NCBI RefSeq assembly: GCF_900111765.1
Contig: NZ_FOIB01000003.1
Span: 558,001 to 622,000, forward strand
Origin: Myxococcus fulvus
GTDB taxonomy: Bacteria > Myxococcota > Myxococcia > Myxococcales > Myxococcaceae
DNA: 64,000 nt
Direction: 5' to 3'
In this document: piece after piece, positions 9,432 through 21,000 of the stretch
Numbering within the stretch: the stretch's first letter is position 1
How the letters are laid out: the number at the start of each line of letters is the position of its first letter
Position numbers and translations under genes: made by a program
Notes under the pieces: generated by a model
Told to the model about the DNA's origin: nothing
The model's database searches: none
The model's input: only the letters and a program-made list of their open reading frames with translations

Positions 9432-12400
9432 CTACGGCTCGATGAACGCGGAGAGGGCGCGGATGGTCGGGTGTTTGAAGAGGTGGGTGATGGACAGCTC
9501 CTTGTCCACGGCCTCCCTCAGCCGGTTGAACACGCGCACGACGGAGAGCGAGTCCCCACCAATCTGGAAGAAGTTGTCGTCCAGGCTCACCGACTCCACG
9601 TTGATGGCCTCCTTCCACAGCGCGGCGATGGTCCGCTGGAGCTCGGTCCACTGCGTCTGCGAAGAGGCCTGTGTCGTCACGCGCAGCGTCTCGGGCGCGG
9701 GCAAAGACTTCCGGTCGACCTTGCCGTTCGGCAGTCGCGGCAGGCTGTCCACCTGGACGAGCTCGGACGGGACAGCATGGCTTGGGAGCTGCTGGAGCGC
9801 CGCTTCCCTCAGCGCGGTGAGGGACACCCCCGCGTCCACGACGACGTAGCCCACGAGCCGCTTGTTCTCGCGCTCATCGTCGCGAACGGAGACCACGGCC
9901 TCGCGGACCGAGGGCAGGCGGCTCAGCACGGCCTCGACCTCGCCCAGCTCCACGCGGAAGCCGCGGACCTTGACCTGGTCATCGATGCGCCCGAGGAACT
10001 CGAGGCTCCCATCCGGCAGGTACCGCGCCAGGTCTCCCGTCTTGTAGAGCCGGGCCTCGGTGTCCTGGCTCGAAGGGTCTCGGATGAACCGCGCCGCCGT
10101 CAGCTCGGGGTGGTTGAGATACCCGCGAGTCACCCCCGGGCCTCCGACGTGCAACTCGCCGGGGACGCCGATGGGCACGGGGTGCAGGTGCGCATCGAGC
10201 AGGTAGACGCGCGTGTCCGAGATGGGGCGACCGATGGGAACACTCGCGCGCCGCGGGACCTCTTCGAGCTTGTGTACCGTGCACCAGACCGTCGCCTCGG
10301 TGGGGCCGTACTCGTTGAAGAGGTCCGCGCTCGGGATGACCCCTCGATGCTGCTCGAAGAGCCGAGGCGGGCAGGCCTCTCCCGCGACCATGACCGTCTT
10401 CAGGGACGCGAGGTCCTCGGGACGGGCCTGTTGCAGCAGGAGCGAGTACACCGACGGGATGCACAGCAGATGCGACACCCGATGCGCGGAGAGCAACCCG
10501 CCGAGCGCGCCGAGGTCGGGCAGGCCTTCTCCCTCGGGCAGCACGAGCGTGCCTCCCTGGCTCAGCGTCCAGAAGATGCCGGCCACGGAGCTGTCGAATG
10601 CGTAGGACGACAGCAGCAGGAAGCTGCTCACGGGCTCGCGGTAGTACGTCCACCTCGCGATGGTGGAGTGCACCACGTTCCGGTGCGTCACCTGCACGCC
10701 CTTGGGCATGCCCGTGGAGCCAGAGGTGTAGATGACGTACGCCAGGTCGTTCTCACCGGCCAGCGGCGTGGGGCGTTCCTTGCGCTGCCTCGCGAGGTCG
10801 CTCCCGTCCGTGTCCACGCAGACGACCCGTGCTCCGTGCGTGGCGAACCGCGTGCGCAGCGAGTCCTGGGTCACCAGGACCGTGGCCTTCGAGTCCTCGA
10901 GCATGAAGCCCAGGCGCAGCGGGGGATACGACGGATCCAACGGCACGTAGGCGCCGCCCGCCTTCAGCACCCCGAGCAGCGCCACGAGCAGCTCCGGAGC
11001 GCGCTGCAAGCAGACGCCGACGAGCTTCCCCGGTCCCACGCCCAGGCCACGCAGGTGGTGCGCGAGCTGGTTGGCCCGTTCATCGAGCTCGCGGTAGCTC
11101 AGGCGCTGACCGGCATGCGCCACGGCGACGGCCTCGGGTGTTCGGGCGGCCTGGTCCTCGAAGAGCAGGTGCAGTGAAGGCGGCAGGGGGAGTGCGGCTG
11201 GCTGTGTCTGGTTCCACTCGACGAGCAGCCGCCGCTCCTCGGCCTCGGGCAGCAGGGGCAGCTCCGCGAGGGGCCGGGTCCCGTTCTCGACCACCGCGCG
11301 CAGCAACACCTCCAGGTGCCCGCTCATTCGACGGAGGGTGTCGGCGTCGAACAGGTCGCTGTTGTACTCCCAGTGGCCGTGCAGCCCGTGGGGTGTCTCG
11401 TCCATCACCAGCGTCAGGTCGTACTTCGCGGTGACGCTCCCAATCTCCAGGGGCGAGAGCGTCAGCCCCGGCAGCGTCAGGTCCGCCGACGGCATGTTCT
11501 GCAGGATGAACATGACCTGGAACAACGGGTTGTAGCCGAGGGAGCGCTCGGGCTTGAGCGCGTCCACCAGCTTCTCGAAGGGCAGCGACTGGTGCTCGAA
11601 CGCGGCGAGCGCCGTGGCGCGCGTGCGCTCCACCAGCTCCTCGAAGCGAGGGTTGCCGCCCAGGTCCCCGCGCAGGACCAGCGTGTTCACGAAGAAGCCG
11701 ATGAGCTGCTCCAGCTCCGGCTGCTCACGGTTGGCCACCACCGTGCCCACGGGGATGTCCGTCTGCCCCGTGTACCGGTAGAGCAGGGTCTGGAAGCCCG
11801 CGAGCAACGTCATGAAGAGGCTCGCGTTCAGGCGCCGGCTCAGCGCGGACAGTCCCTTGCTGACCTGCTCATCCAGCGTGAAGTACTCCCGCGCCCCCGC
11901 GAAGCGCTCCGTCTCCGGGCGTGGATTGGCGAAGGGCAGCGTCAGCAGCGGCGGCGCGTCTTTCAACTGCCGCGTCCAGTACTCGAGCTGCCGCTGGAGC
12001 ACGTCGTCCTTCATCCACTGGCGTTGCCACACCGCGTAGTCCGCGTACTGGATGGGCAGCTCGCGCAGCGGAGACGGCCGGCCCGCGCTCAGCTCCCGGT
12101 ACAGCTCCGCGAGCTCTCGCTGGAAGACGCCGATGGACCAACCGTCGAGGACGATGTGATGCACCACCGTGAGCAACACGCTCTTGCGCGCGCCCAACTG
12201 GAACAGCGTGGTCCTCAGCAGCGAGCCCTTCGTGAGGTCGAAGGGGCGGCGGGACTCTGCGTCGATCAACCGCTGGAGTTCTCGGGACTGCTCCACCTCC
12301 GCGAGCCCACCCAGGTCGACGATGTGCAGCCGTGTCGCCACCGTGGGTGTGATGAGCTGGACGGGGCCTTCGGCGCCCTCGGCGAAGGAGGTGCGCAGGA

Positions 12401-12698
12401 CCTCGTGGCGGCGGACGATCTCCTGGAGGCCGCGCTCGAGGACCGCGACGTCGAGCGTCCCTTCGAGGCGCAACGCCGACACCTCGTTGTAGGCGTGGCC
12501 ACCGGGGCGGAGCTGCTCGAACAACCAGAGCCTGTTCTGCGCGAGCGAGACGGGAACCGGAGCATGCGGGTCCGCGCGCCGGGTGATGCGCGGCGACTGC
12601 GTCTGGAGCGCCTCCTGCTTCAGGGACTTGAGAACCTGCGCTCGCTTCTCCGGCGAAAGGCTGTTGAGCAGATCGAGGGTGTCCTTGGTCGCGGTCAT
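9432..12698 (-). CDS. NRPS, single module C-A-PCP
   Basis: This 1088-residue elongation module has C at about 50-480 (HHIVLDGWS), A at about 500-1000 ([34 protein letters not shown]) and a PCP near 1046 (IGGDSLSVVR). The first 35 residues form a charged helix-like leader (LSPEKRAQVLKSLKQ) that may be a docking element for the preceding synthetase. The pocket residues by GrsA numbering read DSACMAEVWK, which I cannot match to a known code, so the substrate is unassigned. The carrier motif is GGDS rather than GGHS. There is no epimerase or methyltransferase domain. The gene starts 35 bp after the FAAL-NRPS gene and ends 12 bp before the acylase gene, clearly in one operon. The Shine-Dalgarno upstream of its ATG is weak. 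Confidence 0.92.
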   Translation of the reverse strand: MTATKDTLDLLNSLSPEKRAQVLKSLKQEALQTQSPRITRRADPHAPVPVSLAQNRLWLFEQLRPGGHAYNEVSALRLEGTLDVAVLERGLQEIVRRHEVLRTSFAEGAEGPVQLITPTVATRLHIVDLGGLAEVEQSRELQRLIDAESRRPFDLTKGSLLRTTLFQLGARKSVLLTVVHHIVLDGWSIGVFQRELAELYRELSAGRPSPLRELPIQYADYAVWQRQWMKDDVLQRQLEYWTRQLKDAPPLLTLPFANPRPETERFAGAREYFTLDEQVSKGLSALSRRLNASLFMTLLAGFQTLLYRYTGQTDIPVGTVVANREQPELEQLIGFFVNTLVLRGDLGGNPRFEELVERTRATALAAFEHQSLPFEKLVDALKPERSLGYNPLFQVMFILQNMPSADLTLPGLTLSPLEIGSVTAKYDLTLVMDETPHGLHGHWEYNSDLFDADTLRRMSGHLEVLLRAVVENGTRPLAELPLLPEAEERRLLVEWNQTQPAALPLPPSLHLLFEDQAARTPEAVAVAHAGQRLSYRELDERANQLAHHLRGLGVGPGKLVGVCLQRAPELLVALLGVLKAGGAYVPLDPSYPPLRLGFMLEDSKATVLVTQDSLRTRFATHGARVVCVDTDGSDLARQRKERPTPLAGENDLAYVIYTSGSTGMPKGVQVTHRNVVHSTIARWTYYREPVSSFLLLSSYAFDSSVAGIFWTLSQGGTLVLPEGEGLPDLGALGGLLSAHRVSHLLCIPSVYSLLLQQARPEDLASLKTVMVAGEACPPRLFEQHRGVIPSADLFNEYGPTEATVWCTVHKLEEVPRRASVPIGRPISDTRVYLLDAHLHPVPIGVPGELHVGGPGVTRGYLNHPELTAARFIRDPSSQDTEARLYKTGDLARYLPDGSLEFLGRIDDQVKVRGFRVELGEVEAVLSRLPSVREAVVSVRDDERENKRLVGYVVVDAGVSLTALREAALQQLPSHAVPSELVQVDSLPRLPNGKVDRKSLPAPETLRVTTQASSQTQWTELQRTIAALWKEAINVESVSLDDNFFQIGGDSLSVVRVFNRLREAVDKELSITHLFKHPTIRALSAFIEP

Positions 12699-12733
12699 GG
12701 GAAGGTTCGCTTCGTGAGGGTGTGAGGGGCGAG

Positions 12734-15700
12734 CTACGACCGGTCCTTCTTCCGGCGGTTCAGGTCGAGCGCTCGCTTCTGCTTCCGGATGCGGTCCTGG
12801 ATGCGCTGCAGATCGGTGTTGTCGGTGGCGCTCTCGTCGCCTCGGCTCAGGTAGGCCGCGAGGGAGCGGATGGTCGGGTGCTGGAAGAGCTGCACGAGCG
12901 GGAGCTCGCGCTTCAGCGTCTCCTGGAGCTGGTGGTGCATCTGGGTCGCGAGCAGGGAGTGGCCTCCCAGCTCGAAGAAGTTGTCGTCCACGCCCACGCG
13001 GTCGACCCGGAGCAGGGACTTCCAGAGCGCCGCGAGCGTCTGCTCCAGCTCCGTGCCGGGAAGGACGTAGGCCGCGGCCAGCTCCGGGCGCGAGGTGTCC
13101 GGAGCGGGCAGGGCGCGTCGATCGACCTTCCCATGCGACGTCAGCGGAAGAGCCGCGAGCGTCACGAACGCCGCGGGCACCATGTAGGGCGGCAGTGAGT
13201 CGGTGAGGAAGCGTCGCAGCTCCACGACCCCGGGCCGTGCGGTGGGCGTCTTCCAGACGAGATACGCGACCAGCCGCTTGTCCCCCTGGGCCTCGGCGCG
13301 CACCGTGACGGCCGCATCGAGGACCTCGGGGTGCTGACGCAGCGCCGCTTCAATCTCTCCGAGCTCGATGCGGAAGCCGCGCAGCTTCACCTGGTCGTCG
13401 ATGCGTCCCAGGAACTCCAGCGTGCCGTCGGGCAGATACCGCACGAGGTCGCCCGTATTGTACATCCGCTCGCCGGGCGCGGCATGGAAGGGGTCCGGCA
13501 GGAAGCGCTCCGCGGTCAGCTCGGAGCGGCGCAGGTAGCCTCGCGCCACGCCGGCTCCGGCGATGTGGAGTTCTCCGGGCACCCCGATCGGGACGGGGCG
13601 CAGGTGACCATCCAGGACGTAGAGCCGCGTGTTCGCGATGGGTCGGCCGATGGGCACGCTGCCGGAGGCGAAGTCGAGGTCGGTGACTTCGTGGACGCAG
13701 CAGCCGACCACCGTCTCTGTCGGGCCGTACTCGTTGATGAGCCTCGTCGAGGGCGCGTGCGTCCGCCAGAAGCCCAGGCTCTCGCGCGACAGGGCCTCGC
13801 CGCCGATGACGAACGTGCGCGTTCCCCCCTCGGCGCTCTTCGCCGGGAGGGAGCTTCGCAGCACGTCGAGATGCGCGGGCGTCAGCTTGACGAGGCTGAA
13901 GTCGCGTTGCTCCCGGAGCAGCTCCACGAGCGCGGCGAGCTCCTCCTGCTCCCCCACGAGGACGACCTTGCGTCCCACCCACAGCGGCGCGAAGAGCCCG
14001 GTGATGGTGGCGTCGAAGCCGATGGAGGTGATGACGGGCGCGCCGTCGCCGTTCGCGACCTCGTAGGCCCGGGTGCACCAGGCGAGATAGTTGGTCAGCC
14101 CGCGGTGCTCGATGAGCGCGCCCTTGGGACGTCCGGTCGAACCCGAGGTGTAGATGGCGTACGCCAGGTTCCCAGGCCCGGCCCGGCGCTCCAGGTTCTC
14201 GCGGCCATTCCTCGCCAGCTCCTCCCAGTCCGAGTCCAGGCGGACGACCTTCGCGCGGGTCTCCGGCAGTCGCGACAGGAGCGCGTGGTGCGTGAGCAAC
14301 ACCGTGACCTGCGCGTCCTCCAGCATGTACGCCAGTCGCTGTGAGGGATACGAAGGGTCCAACGGGACGTAGGCGCCGCCGGCCTTGAGCACTCCGAGCA
14401 GCCCGACCACCAGGTCGATGGATCGCGGGAGGCAGAGGCCGACGAGCTTCTCCGGTCCCACTCCGAGCCGCACCAGGTGCCGGGCGACCTGGTTGGCGCT
14501 CTCGTTCAGCTGGCGGTAGCTGACCTCCGCGTCGTCCTGAACGAGCGCGATGGCGTCCGGGGTTCGCGCGGCCTGGTCCTCGAAGCGCTCGTGGAAACAC
14601 GGCTCCTCGAAGACAGGGATGCGGGTGTCGTTCCACTCCACGAGGATGCGCCGTCGCTCGACGGTGCTCAGCAGCGCGAGGTCATCCACTCTCTGCCGCG
14701 GGTCCTCGATGATGGCCACCAGCAGGGCGCGCAGGTGGTCGTCCATGCGCCGCACCGTCGCCGGGTCGAACAGGTCGCTGCTGTACTCCCAGGCCGCCGT
14801 CATCGTCTCGCTGCCGTCGGTCAGCTTGAGCGTCAGGTCGAACTGCGCCGTGTGCTGCTCCAGCGCCAGCGATGCGAGTGTGAGGTCTCCCAGGACGGCG
14901 GAGGCCCCCGGGGTGCCCGTCACCAGGGCCGCGATGGCCTGCTGCCGGTGCGGCTTCTCCAGCACGAACATCGTCTGGAAGAGCGGAGAGCGGCTCGTGT
15001 CCCGCTCGGGCTGCAGCCGCTCCACGAGCAGGGCCAGCGGGTACTCTTGATGGGCCAGGGCTCCCAGGACCGTTTGTCGGACCTGCCGCAGGAAGTCCTC
15101 GAAGGTGGGGTTGCCCGGGAGCTGTGCGCGGAGCGCGAGCTGGTTCACGAGATAGCCCACCGTGCCCGCCAGCTCGGAGCGCGTCCGCCCCGTCACCGAG
15201 GTCCCCACGAGCAGGTCGTCCTGTCCCGAGTAGCGGTGGAGCAGGAGCTGATAGGCCGCGAGCAGCAGCATGTACGGTGTCGCGCCGTGCGCGGCCGCGA
15301 GCTTCCTCACGCCCGCGACGAGGTCGCCTTCCCAGCGGGAGAGGTGCACCGCGCCCCGGAAGCTCTGCACCGGCGGGCGGGGCCTGTCCGTCGGAAGCGC
15401 GAGGACCTGTCGGGCTCCGGCCAGCTGCTCCCGCCAGTAGCGCCAGAGGTCATCGCCGCCAGGGCCTGACAGCTGCTCCACCTGCCACTTCGCGTGATGC
15501 GAAGGTTGCGCGAGGACGGGGGGAAGCGAGACCGGACGTCGGGCCCTGAGGTCGGAGTACACGACAGCCAGTTCGTCCAGGAGCACCACGAGCGACCAGA
15601 AGTCGGTCACCAGGTGATGCGCGGTCAGCACCAGGACGTGGTCTCCAGCAGCCCTGTGGAACAGTCGGATTCGCAGGAGCGGCGCGACTCGCGCGTCGAA

Positions 15701-18091
15701 GGGGCGATGGGTGTGCTCCAGCACCGCCTTGTCGAGCGCGTCCTGACTCCAGCCCCTGGCGTCGAGGCTCGCGAAGTCCAGGGCGGGTGCTTCGTGCACG
15801 CGCGCCACGGGCTGGCCCGAGAGCGTCTCGAACGAAGTGCGGAGCGCGGTGTGTCTCGTGGTCAGAAGGCGGAGTGCCTCCTTCAGCACCTCCACATCCA
15901 GGTCGGAGACGATGCGCACCGCGAACGACACGTTGTAGGCCGCGCTCTCCGGCGCCAGTTGATGGAGGAACCAGAGCGCCTGCTGTCCGCGCGAGAGCGG
16001 GTGGGTGGGCTGAGCCGACGACTCGCTCGCGATGGACTGCGGGGTGACGTGCGCCGACGCGTGGGTCAGGACCTCCAAGAGGTGCGCGGCGAGCTGCTCC
16101 AGCGTGCTGTCCTGGAGGAAGAGGACCAGGGAGACACTAACGCCGAGCTCCGTCTCGAGCCGGTGTTGGAGCTCCGTCGCGGCGAGGGAGTCCGTCCCGA
16201 GCTGAAGGAGCGTTCGCGTAGGATCGACCTGTGAGACCGGCAGGCGCAGGACCTGCGCGACGAGCTGCTGGAGCCATCCGGTCAGCCGGGGGAGGGTGAG
16301 CAGCTCCTCCCGTGCGAGGACGGTCCTCGGTGCCTCGATGGAGTCCGAAGCGAGGATGCTGTCGCCGATGGACTCGAAGGTCCCTTCGAGGAAGCGCGCT
16401 CGACACGCACTTCGTTGAATCTTGCCGCTCGAGGTCTTCGGGAGCTGCCCAGGCTTGAGCAGGATGACGGCGTGCGCCTGCAACTCGTGGTGCTCGGCGA
16501 TGGCGTGACGGATGGCCGCGATGACCTCCTCGACGTTCGCCTTGCGCAGCGCGACGCGCTCGACCTCCTGCGCGATGACCAACCGCTCGGTGCCGTCCAC
16601 GACGACGGAGAACGCCGCGCCACCATCGGGCCGCAGCGCGGGATGACTCCGGGCGACGGTCAGCTCCAGGTCCTGGGGATAGTGGTTGCGCCCCCGGATG
16701 ATGAGCAGGTCCTTGAGGCGGCCCGTGACGAAGAGTTCCTCGCCTCGGAAGAACCCCAGGTCTCCGGTTCGCAGGAACGGTCCTTCTCCCGTGTCTGCGA
16801 GGTGGGCGCGGAAGGTCTCCTCCGTCTTCGCCGCGTTCCGCCAGTAGCCCATGGCGACGCTTCCACCCGAGACCCAGACCTCGCCAATCTCGTCCGCGCT
16901 GCAGCGGGTTCGGGACTCGGGATCGACGATGACCACCGTCGTGCCGGGATGGGCCCGCCCCGAGCCGACCAGCGCCGTCGCCTTGTCTCCCTCGGACGCG
17001 GGCGCGACCTCGTGTCGCTCCAGTCGCTCGGTGTCCACGTCACAGTAGACAGGCGGCGCCTCGACGAGCCCTCCGGTGACCATCAACGTGGCTTCGGCCA
17101 GGCCGTAGCAGGGATAGAAGCTCCGGGGACTGAAGCCCCGCGGCGCGAAGGTCGCGGCGAATGCGTCCATGGTGGCGCGGCGGATGGGCTCCGCGCCGTT
17201 GTAGGCCATGGTCCAGCAGCTCAGGTCCAGCCCCGCTCGCTGCTCGGGCGTCGTCCTTCGTACGCAGTGCTCGTAGGCGAAGTTCGGCCCTCCGCAGTGT
17301 GTCGCGCGCAGGTCCGAGATGGCCTTCAGCCAGCGGATGGGTTGCTGCAGGAACGACGCGGGGGACATGAGGTGCGCGGGGAACCCCGCGTGGATCGGCT
17401 GGAGAATCCCGTCGATCAACCCCATGTCGTGGAAGCTCGGCAGCCACGTCACCGACACGTCCTGGGGCCCGAGCCCGAAGGCCCGGCGGATCTGCCCGGA
17501 GTTGTGGAGGAGGTTCGCGTGACTGACCATCACGCCCTTGGGCGTCGACGTGGACCCCGACGTGTACTGGAGGAAGGCGAGCGTGCCGCCCTCCAGCGCG
17601 GGCCTGCGCCAGGTGGAGGCTCGCGAGTCCTCGACCTCGTCGGTCGACAGCAGCGTGATGCGCGTGAGCTCGGGCTGCTCCGCGAAGTGCGCGCGGATGC
17701 CGTCGGCGAGTGGGGACAGCGTGAGGATGGCGGTGGGCTCCGCGTCCTGGAGGATGGAGAGGAGGCGCTGGACCTTCTGATTGCGCCGGGGCGGATAGGC
17801 GGGCACGGGCACGACGCCCGCGTACAGGCAGCCGAAGAACGCCGCGATGAAGTCGAGGCCGGATGGGTAGAGCAGGAGCGCGCGGTCTCCGACGTGACTC
17901 GAGTCCCGGAGTGTGACCGCGATGGCCTTCGCCTTCCGCGCGAGGAGCGCGTAGGTCAGCGATGCTCCCTGGGTCGTGTCGTCTCCCAGGAAGGAGAACG
18001 CGAGCCTGTCGGACTGATGCTCCGCCCGATGCTCCAGCAGGTCGACGAAGGTCGGGTGCTCGCGGCCCGACCCGGGCTCACTTGTCGCCAT
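12734..18091 (-). CDS. FAAL-ACP-C-A-PCP lipo-initiation synthetase
   Basis: This 1785-residue protein would load a fatty acid and join it to the first amino acid. Residues about 10-590 form a fatty acyl-AMP ligase ([30 protein letters not shown]). An ACP follows near 640 ([11 protein letters not shown]), then C at 695-1125, A at 1140-1640 and PCP near 1708 ([10 protein letters not shown]). The condensation motif reads [10 protein letters not shown], with Phe in place of the usual Gly after Asp. The adenylation pocket reads DATKVGEVGK, one conservative and one other change from the Asn code DLTKLGEVGK, so asparagine is the likely substrate. The C-terminus is a basic, charged tail ([16 protein letters not shown]) that could dock to the next enzyme. 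Its start overlaps the end of the PKS gene by 14 bp. FAAL specificity (chain length) cannot be read from sequence. Confidence 0.93.
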   Translation of the reverse strand: MATSEPGSGREHPTFVDLLEHRAEHQSDRLAFSFLGDDTTQGASLTYALLARKAKAIAVTLRDSSHVGDRALLLYPSGLDFIAAFFGCLYAGVVPVPAYPPRRNQKVQRLLSILQDAEPTAILTLSPLADGIRAHFAEQPELTRITLLSTDEVEDSRASTWRRPALEGGTLAFLQYTSGSTSTPKGVMVSHANLLHNSGQIRRAFGLGPQDVSVTWLPSFHDMGLIDGILQPIHAGFPAHLMSPASFLQQPIRWLKAISDLRATHCGGPNFAYEHCVRRTTPEQRAGLDLSCWTMAYNGAEPIRRATMDAFAATFAPRGFSPRSFYPCYGLAEATLMVTGGLVEAPPVYCDVDTERLERHEVAPASEGDKATALVGSGRAHPGTTVVIVDPESRTRCSADEIGEVWVSGGSVAMGYWRNAAKTEETFRAHLADTGEGPFLRTGDLGFFRGEELFVTGRLKDLLIIRGRNHYPQDLELTVARSHPALRPDGGAAFSVVVDGTERLVIAQEVERVALRKANVEEVIAAIRHAIAEHHELQAHAVILLKPGQLPKTSSGKIQRSACRARFLEGTFESIGDSILASDSIEAPRTVLAREELLTLPRLTGWLQQLVAQVLRLPVSQVDPTRTLLQLGTDSLAATELQHRLETELGVSVSLVLFLQDSTLEQLAAHLLEVLTHASAHVTPQSIASESSAQPTHPLSRGQQALWFLHQLAPESAAYNVSFAVRIVSDLDVEVLKEALRLLTTRHTALRTSFETLSGQPVARVHEAPALDFASLDARGWSQDALDKAVLEHTHRPFDARVAPLLRIRLFHRAAGDHVLVLTAHHLVTDFWSLVVLLDELAVVYSDLRARRPVSLPPVLAQPSHHAKWQVEQLSGPGGDDLWRYWREQLAGARQVLALPTDRPRPPVQSFRGAVHLSRWEGDLVAGVRKLAAAHGATPYMLLLAAYQLLLHRYSGQDDLLVGTSVTGRTRSELAGTVGYLVNQLALRAQLPGNPTFEDFLRQVRQTVLGALAHQEYPLALLVERLQPERDTSRSPLFQTMFVLEKPHRQQAIAALVTGTPGASAVLGDLTLASLALEQHTAQFDLTLKLTDGSETMTAAWEYSSDLFDPATVRRMDDHLRALLVAIIEDPRQRVDDLALLSTVERRRILVEWNDTRIPVFEEPCFHERFEDQAARTPDAIALVQDDAEVSYRQLNESANQVARHLVRLGVGPEKLVGLCLPRSIDLVVGLLGVLKAGGAYVPLDPSYPSQRLAYMLEDAQVTVLLTHHALLSRLPETRAKVVRLDSDWEELARNGRENLERRAGPGNLAYAIYTSGSTGRPKGALIEHRGLTNYLAWCTRAYEVANGDGAPVITSIGFDATITGLFAPLWVGRKVVLVGEQEELAALVELLREQRDFSLVKLTPAHLDVLRSSLPAKSAEGGTRTFVIGGEALSRESLGFWRTHAPSTRLINEYGPTETVVGCCVHEVTDLDFASGSVPIGRPIANTRLYVLDGHLRPVPIGVPGELHIAGAGVARGYLRRSELTAERFLPDPFHAAPGERMYNTGDLVRYLPDGTLEFLGRIDDQVKLRGFRIELGEIEAALRQHPEVLDAAVTVRAEAQGDKRLVAYLVWKTPTARPGVVELRRFLTDSLPPYMVPAAFVTLAALPLTSHGKVDRRALPAPDTSRPELAAAYVLPGTELEQTLAALWKSLLRVDRVGVDDNFFELGGHSLLATQMHHQLQETLKRELPLVQLFQHPTIRSLAAYLSRGDESATDNTDLQRIQDRIRKQKRALDLNRRKKDRS

Positions 18092-21000
18092 CGAGCTTCC
18101 TCAGGATTTCAGCGAGCTTGTCCGCGCTCACCGTTCCAATGAGCGCCTCGTCGATGGCCGTCGACATGCCTCGGAGGGTGGGGTGCGTGTAGATGCTCTT
18201 CGTGGACAGCTTGACGCCGAAGCTCCTGTTGACCCGGGAGATGAGCTGCGTGCCGATGAGCGAGTCCCCGCCCAGCTCGAAGAAGTCGTCGGTCGCGCCG
18301 ATGCCGCCGATGCCGAGCAGCTCCTGCCACAACGGAGCGAGCGACTCCTCGGTCTCGCCTCGTGGACGCTCGTAGCTGTTGCCCAGCTTCGGTCGCGCGT
18401 GCAGGGACGTTCCGCCAAGGGCCTCCAGGTAGAGCTCGGAGAGGTCTCGTCCGCGGGTCTTCAACACCTGGAGGTAGTCGGACGTGGAGACGAGCACGTG
18501 CGGGAGCCTGGACCCCAGGACCCGTCGGAAGACCTCGACTCCCTCGTGGCGCAGGATGCCGCGCTGGTCGAAGTCCTCCTCCTTCATCTTCTGGAGGACG
18601 AGGGGCGTACGCGCGTCGTAGGCCATGCCCTCGCCCCGCCACACGTCCCAGCTGATGCACGCCACGCGATGGTGCGCGCGCGCCATCCGGCCGTGGACGA
18701 ACGCGTCGAGGAAGTTGTTCGCCGCCGAGTACGCGACCTGTCCGAACCCCGGCTCGATGGCGGAGAGCGACGAGAAGAGGAGGAAGAAGTCGAGCGGCGC
18801 GTCCGCGAAGAGGTCGTGCAGGACCAGTGTTCCCAGCACCTTCGGCGCGAGCACACGCGAAAGCTCTTCGGACGACTTCTGCTGGATGGCGCCGTCACCG
18901 AGCACGCCGGCCGAGTGGATGACGCCCTGGATGGGACCGAAGCGCTCGGTGGCGCGTGAGAGCGCCGTCCGCATCTGCTCGGCGTCGGCGACGTCCGCGC
19001 GGAGGACGAGGACCTCGGCGCCCAGCTTCACCAGCTCGCGCAGCGCGAGGATGTGACGGTGGGTCGGGTCCTCCTTGGGATGCGCGGACAGCCACGCGTC
19101 CCACTCCCTCGGGTCCGGGAACGGGGAGCGCTGCGTCAGCACGAGCTTCGCTTGGACGGAGCGCGCCAGGTACTCGGCCAGCGTGAGGCCCACCTTCCCC
19201 AGGCCACCGGTGAGCAGGTAGACGCCGTGCTTTCGCAGCACCGTCGGGGGCTCCGGTGGCGCTTCCAGTCGGATGGGCTCGAGCGTGCGCACCCAACGAT
19301 GGGGGCCTCGATACGCGACGATGGCGTCCGATGACGTGGCCTGGAGCTCCTCCAGGAGCTGCGTCACCGGGGTTTCTCGTCCCGCGCGGGCCGGCACCAC
19401 GAGGTCCACGCTGGTGCACTGGATGTTCGGGTACTCCAGCGGGATGACCTTGCACGGCGCGAGCAGCAAGGCCTTCTCCGGGGCCACCTCGTCGCCATGG
19501 ACCTCATGCAGGTCGTTGGACACGACCCAGAGCCGGAGCGCTTCCGTGACGCCTCGCGTGCCCAGGGTCTTCGCCAGCAGGAGCAGGCTGTCGAGTCCGA
19601 GCACTCGCGCCCGCTCGACCGCCGCGAGGCCCACCGTGGCGTGCTCGGAGCCCGTGACGCTCCAGAGGTGCACCATCCTGCTCGGAGTGATTCCCTGGAC
19701 CTGGAGCGCGCCGAGGAGCGCGTCGTAGTCGGCGGGTGCCTTCGGGTCGATGGTGAACCGATTCGGCCCGTCCTGGTGGAACCTGGTGCCGGACCGCACC
19801 GTGATGACGGCGTTCCCCAGTCGCTCCGCCAGCGCGTCGCCCACGCCCAGCTCGTCGACGAAGAGCAGCCAGTGCCCGGCATCACCCAGGGCCGACGGCT
19901 CATGACGCGGCACCCGCTTCCACGAGGGCACGTAGAACCAGTCGCCCACGTCGGTCTTCTTCGTGAGCCCCGAGCCCGCGCGAGGCTCCGTGCCGCCCGC
20001 GAGCCGTGTCGACTCGGTGAAGGCCGGCGCCACAGGCTGTCCCGAGAGCGGTGACGAAGAGGCCTGGGCGAGGAGCGCGTGTTGTCCGAGGACCTCCACG
20101 TCAGGCGCGGCCGCGGTCCGACTGAACCCGCTGGCCCCGAGGACCGCGCTCCACTGCGCGGGCGTGAAGAAGGGGTTGCCCTGGTCTCGCTCCGGGTCCT
20201 CGACCGGATTCATCATCAGGCTGTAGGTGATGGCGAAGTCCGGCGTGGGCTCGGTCAGCTCGCCCAGGAGCAGCAGTCCCCCGGGCGCGAGGAGCGAGCG
20301 CACGTGCGCGAGCGTGGTGCGCAGGTTGCGCGTCGCGTGGAGCACGTTGACGGCGACGATGACGTCGAACGACTCCTGGGGAATCCCCTGCGTCTCGGGT
20401 GCGCGCTCGATGTCCAGCGGGACGTACTTCAGGAACGGCCAGGCGCTGAACTTCCGCTTCGCCTGGGACAGGAACAGCGGCGCCACGTCGGTGAACGTGT
20501 ACTCGGTGCGCTCGCGCGGCAGGATGGGGAGCAGCTCCGTCGTCGCGATGCCCGTGCCGCCGCCAATCTCCAGCACCCGGAGCTTCGTGGTGGGCCCGAG
20601 CTGCCGCACCAGTCGCTCGACTCCGGCGCGCAGGATGCCGCGGTAGTACGTCTTCAGCCCGAACTCCGTCTGCGCCTTCTCGGCCGAGCCCTCCAGGATG
20701 GAGGCGAAGAGCTCCGTCGGTGACTGCTCGCCGCGCAGCACGTCCTTCAGTGCGTCACCACACCGGCGGATGAGCTCCACCACCTGCGGCGTCCTCGCCC
20801 AACGCGTCTCCGCGTCCCGCACCAGCGACTGCACCGTTTCGGGTGAACACGGGCGCAGCGACCGATAGCGCCCCGTCGGGTCCTGCTCGAGCTGCCCTGC
20901 CTCCACGAGCAGTCGCAGCCACCACGAGAAGAGCTGTTCGTACCGGGCGATGACCCGACACTGTCCGAGCAGCTCCTCGCGCTTGTACGCCGCGCTCGAA

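Noticed and set aside
7212..11177. A very long plus-strand open frame (1321 codons) opposite the acylase and NRPS genes
   Set aside because: It is an antisense shadow of two clear genes in GC-rich DNA. Its translation is Arg/His/Gln-rich, has no domain motifs and crosses gene boundaries.
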